A DNA stretch of 64,000 nucleotides, taken from the NCBI RefSeq assembly GCF_037969875.1, contig NZ_CP150218.1, positions 7,254,001 to 7,318,000 on the forward strand. The letters run 5' to 3'. Position 1 is the first letter of the stretch, and each line of letters opens with the position of its first letter. The notes below the pieces were generated by a model that was not told where the DNA came from, searched no databases, and saw only the letters and a list, made by a program, of their open reading frames with translations. The stretch comes from Paenibacillus sp. FSL R7-0337. Its GTDB lineage: Bacteria; Bacillota; Bacilli; Paenibacillales; Paenibacillaceae. Below, one piece after another: positions 62,465 through 64,000 of the stretch. A program made the translations under genes and the position numbers.

Positions 62465-62659
62465 AATGAAGGGTATTAATACACCTGATTTCATCAAAAG
62501 CGGGCGGATCGGCCGAATGAAGAGTATAAATACACTTGATTTCATCAAATGTGGGTGGATGAGCGGAATGAAGGGTATTAATACACCTGATTTCATCAAA
62601 TGTGGGCAGATGAGCCGAATGAGGGGTATTAGTACACTTATTTTCAATAATGGACGGGG
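62465..62659. repeat. 51-bp tandem repeat array (third locus)
   Basis: Units begin at 62465, 62516, 62567 and 62618 (the last diverging), exactly 51 bp apart, with a degenerate unit about 50 bp earlier. The head is AATGAAGGGTATTAATACAC followed by CTGATTTCATCAAATGTGGG. It differs in sequence from the arrays at 11214 and 26592 but keeps unit length and head pattern. The flank 62249-62415 holds no gene. Confidence 0.85.
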
Positions 62660-62753
62660 AGCAGCGCTTCTATGGTCTGGCAGGCAGCGGCCGTACTTAC
62701 TCAGAGCCTTGTTCCAGATTTCGTACTCGCCGCTCCCTCCATTCTCTTCCGCC

Positions 62754-63521
62754 TCAGGCGGTGATGAAGCATTGCTTGCGGTATTCATTGGCGCTGGTTC
62801 CCGTGTATTCTCTGAATTTTTTGTAGAACCAGTCGATTTCTGAATACCCCACAGCGTCTGCAATCTCATAGATCTTCATGTCGGTCGTTTCCAGCAGCAG
62901 CTTGGCCTTCTCCATCCGCTGGCGCAGGAGGTATTCGTTGAAGGACATATTTTCCTGCTGCTTGAACTTCTGTCCGAGATAGGCGCAATTGAAGTTCAAG
63001 GAGTCGGAAATCTGCTTGAGCGTAATATTACGATGGAGCTGCTCATCCACGTATTGCTTGATCGTACTGACAATTGGAGACGGGGAGGGCTGCTCTTTTT
63101 GAAGGGTGAACTCCGGATAATCCTGCTCCGCAGCAGCCGGTCTGCCGGCCGGAGCCAGCGCCCGTCTAACCGCCTCCAGGCTCCTGCCCAGCTCAGCGGG
63201 GTCTACTGGATCAGTCAAGTAATCGCTTACATTATAGAGTAAGGCTTGGCGTGCCAACCCGAAATCCCCGCTGCCCCCGAGCAGGATAATCGGAACGGAG
63301 CTACCCTGCCTGATCTGCTCACAGACTCTCATGCCCGGTGTATGGGCGTCCCTAATATTCAGAAGAACCAGTGAAATTCCCTCGCTGCGGATCAGCCGCA
63401 GAATATCGGATGAATAATCAGCATGCGCATGAATGATGAAATTCTTAAGTCTGCTCCCTGCCATATAAGAAGCGATCTCCCGCACCTGACGGTTTCGCTC
63501 TACACATAAGATTCTGTACAA
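62754..63521 (-). CDS. AraC-type regulator with degenerate receiver domain
   Basis: 255 residues, apparently starting at TTG 63521 with only a weak GCGGGG upstream. The N-terminal ~120 residues fold-match a receiver, but the acidic pair is VE (MYRILCVERN), the phosphoacceptor position is Asn55 (LVLLNIRD) and the Lys position is Asp (YLTDP). It is thus unlikely to be phosphorylated. The C-terminal AraC double helix-turn-helix is intact (YLGQKFKQQENMSFNEYLL and GYSEIDWFYKKFREYTG). It sits between the minus-strand transporter operon and a divergent binding-protein gene, either of which it could control. No kinase gene is adjacent. Confidence 0.88.
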   Translation of the reverse strand: MYRILCVERNRQVREIASYMAGSRLKNFIIHAHADYSSDILRLIRSEGISLVLLNIRDAHTPGMRVCEQIRQGSSVPIILLGGSGDFGLARQALLYNVSDYLTDPVDPAELGRSLEAVRRALAPAGRPAAAEQDYPEFTLQKEQPSPSPIVSTIKQYVDEQLHRNITLKQISDSLNFNCAYLGQKFKQQENMSFNEYLLRQRMEKAKLLLETTDMKIYEIADAVGYSEIDWFYKKFREYTGTSANEYRKQCFITA

Positions 63522-63595
63522 CCTGATGACCCCGCTTTCAGAGAGAAGTTAAGCTTCCTTCATTCATTATGTGCAACAGAGCCGGGCGCTACAAT

Positions 63596-63610
63596 GTGCA
63601 ATTCTTGCAC
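63596..63610. promoter_or_regulatory. Inverted repeat between divergent regulator and binding-protein genes
   Basis: GTGCAA-TTC-TTGCAC is a perfect 6+6-bp inverted repeat. A further GTGCAA half-site is at 63571-63576. The same TTGCAC core is in both copies of the 37-bp element. It is a candidate operator for the regulator encoded at 62754-63521. Confidence 0.45.
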
Positions 63611-63686
63611 CAGGCTCCATTTGTTTACCTGATCGAAATCCGGTTGCCCGGTGGATAAGGACTTGCGGACCCGACCTATAATTTGA

Positions 63687-63700
63687 CAGGTGAACACCTG
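63687..63700. promoter_or_regulatory. Palindrome upstream of the last binding-protein gene
   Basis: CAGGTGAACACCTG is a perfect 6+6-bp palindrome with a 2-base centre. TATAAT lies just before it at 63677-63682, so it would overlap the transcription start if that -10 is used. Confidence 0.4.
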
Positions 63701-63726
63701 AAGTTAGACGGGTTGCTGCCTGAAAA

Positions 63727-63740
63727 TGTAAGCGCTAAAC
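63727..63740 (+). promoter_or_regulatory. Candidate cre (CcpA) site
   Basis: TGTAAGCGCTAAAC matches the cre consensus at 12 of 14 positions, 38 bp before the binding-protein start at 63778. Confidence 0.4.
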
Positions 63741-63777
63741 TTTCGAGGTAAGTCATTCATACTTGGGGGGACAGATC

Positions 63778-64000
63778 ATGCGGGCAAAAAAAGTAATGTC
63801 AGTATTCATTAGTATGTTGTTATTAGCTGCAACGACGGCTTGCGGCGGAGGAGCAGGGAACGGCGGGAACGCCGGAGGGGGAGCATCAGCCCAGCCGGCG
63901 GCAGCTACGGAGGCTCCGGCAGCTGAGGCCACTGCGGACGCTACACCAACTGCGGAGCCGAGCAATGCTACACCGGAAAAGGATTTCGATATGGGCGGCA
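63778..64000 (+). CDS. Solute-binding lipoprotein, N-terminal part (3' end cut by window)
   Basis: ATG 63778 has GGGGGG 7 bases upstream and the frame stays open for 74 codons to the window edge. The N-terminus is a lipoprotein signal peptide (MRAKKVMSVFISMLLLA) with the lipobox TTAC and Cys22, then a long Gly/Ala/Thr/Pro linker, as in the other binding proteins here. The mature domain is not visible, so assignment to a sugar ABC transporter rests on the linker style and the regulatory neighbour. Confidence 0.8.
   Translation, partial: MRAKKVMSVFISMLLLAATTACGGGAGNGGNAGGGASAQPAAATEAPAAEATADATPTAEPSNATPEKDFDMGG

Noticed and set aside
62466..62869. Frames of about 125-135 codons on both strands over the third repeat array
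   Set aside because: Same cause as above; the non-repeat part also runs into the end of the regulator gene on the other strand.

Overview
The window looks like a chromosomal carbohydrate-utilisation region of a Paenibacillus-type bacterium (Bacillota, Paenibacillaceae). This is inferred from gene families and signals, not from a marker gene. The signs are strong AGGAGG ribosome-binding sites, lipoprotein solute-binding proteins paired with LplB/YtcP-type permeases, YesM/YesN-type histidine kinases and AraC-type response regulators, AraC-family regulators divergent from glycosidase genes, and CcpA-type cre sequences. No rRNA, tRNA, phage, transposase or CRISPR feature was found.

Layout. 1-11 kb: the 3' part of a GH2 glycosidase, a solute-binding protein and a short orphan response regulator, then a complete transporter/two-component unit (binding protein, two permeases, kinase, regulator). 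11-16.4 kb: a 51-bp repeat array, a GH8 reducing-end xylose-releasing exo-oligoxylanase on the minus strand, and two GH43 enzymes. 16.8-26.4 kb: an AraC regulator divergent from a GH31 alpha-xylosidase-like gene, then a second AraC regulator divergent from a four-gene unit (lactonase, aldo/keto reductase, zinc dehydrogenase, GH95) for releasing and oxidising L-fucose or L-galactose. 26.9-39.8 kb: a binding protein and two permeases, a regulator-kinase-regulator trio, an intracellular GH10 xylanase and two GH43 enzymes. 39.8-46.3 kb: AraC/GH31 and AraC/GH43 divergent pairs. 46.4-57.9 kb: regulator, kinase, binding protein, two permeases, a GH120 beta-xylosidase, a GNAT acetyltransferase and a CE1-type esterase. 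58.3-64 kb: a minus-strand transporter operon, a regulator with a degenerate receiver domain, and the start of another binding-protein gene running off the right edge.

How the genes fit together. None of the complete glycosidases or the esterase has a visible signal peptide, while six lipoproteins (one partial) and four permease pairs are encoded. The likely scheme is that xylan, arabinoxylan and xyloglucan are cut outside the cell by enzymes encoded elsewhere. The oligosaccharides are then imported and finished in the cytoplasm by GH10, GH8, GH43, GH120, GH31, GH95, GH2 and esterase. No ABC ATPase gene is present, so the permeases probably share an ATPase encoded elsewhere. Candidate cre sites in front of several units point to CcpA repression, and the two-component and AraC regulators would give substrate-specific induction.

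The least explained material is intergenic. It comprises a 51-bp repeat family at three loci (units exactly 17 codons long), a 37-bp element repeated almost identically directly after two transporter operons, and at least three further dispersed repeat or hairpin families. These are the best candidates for something undescribed.
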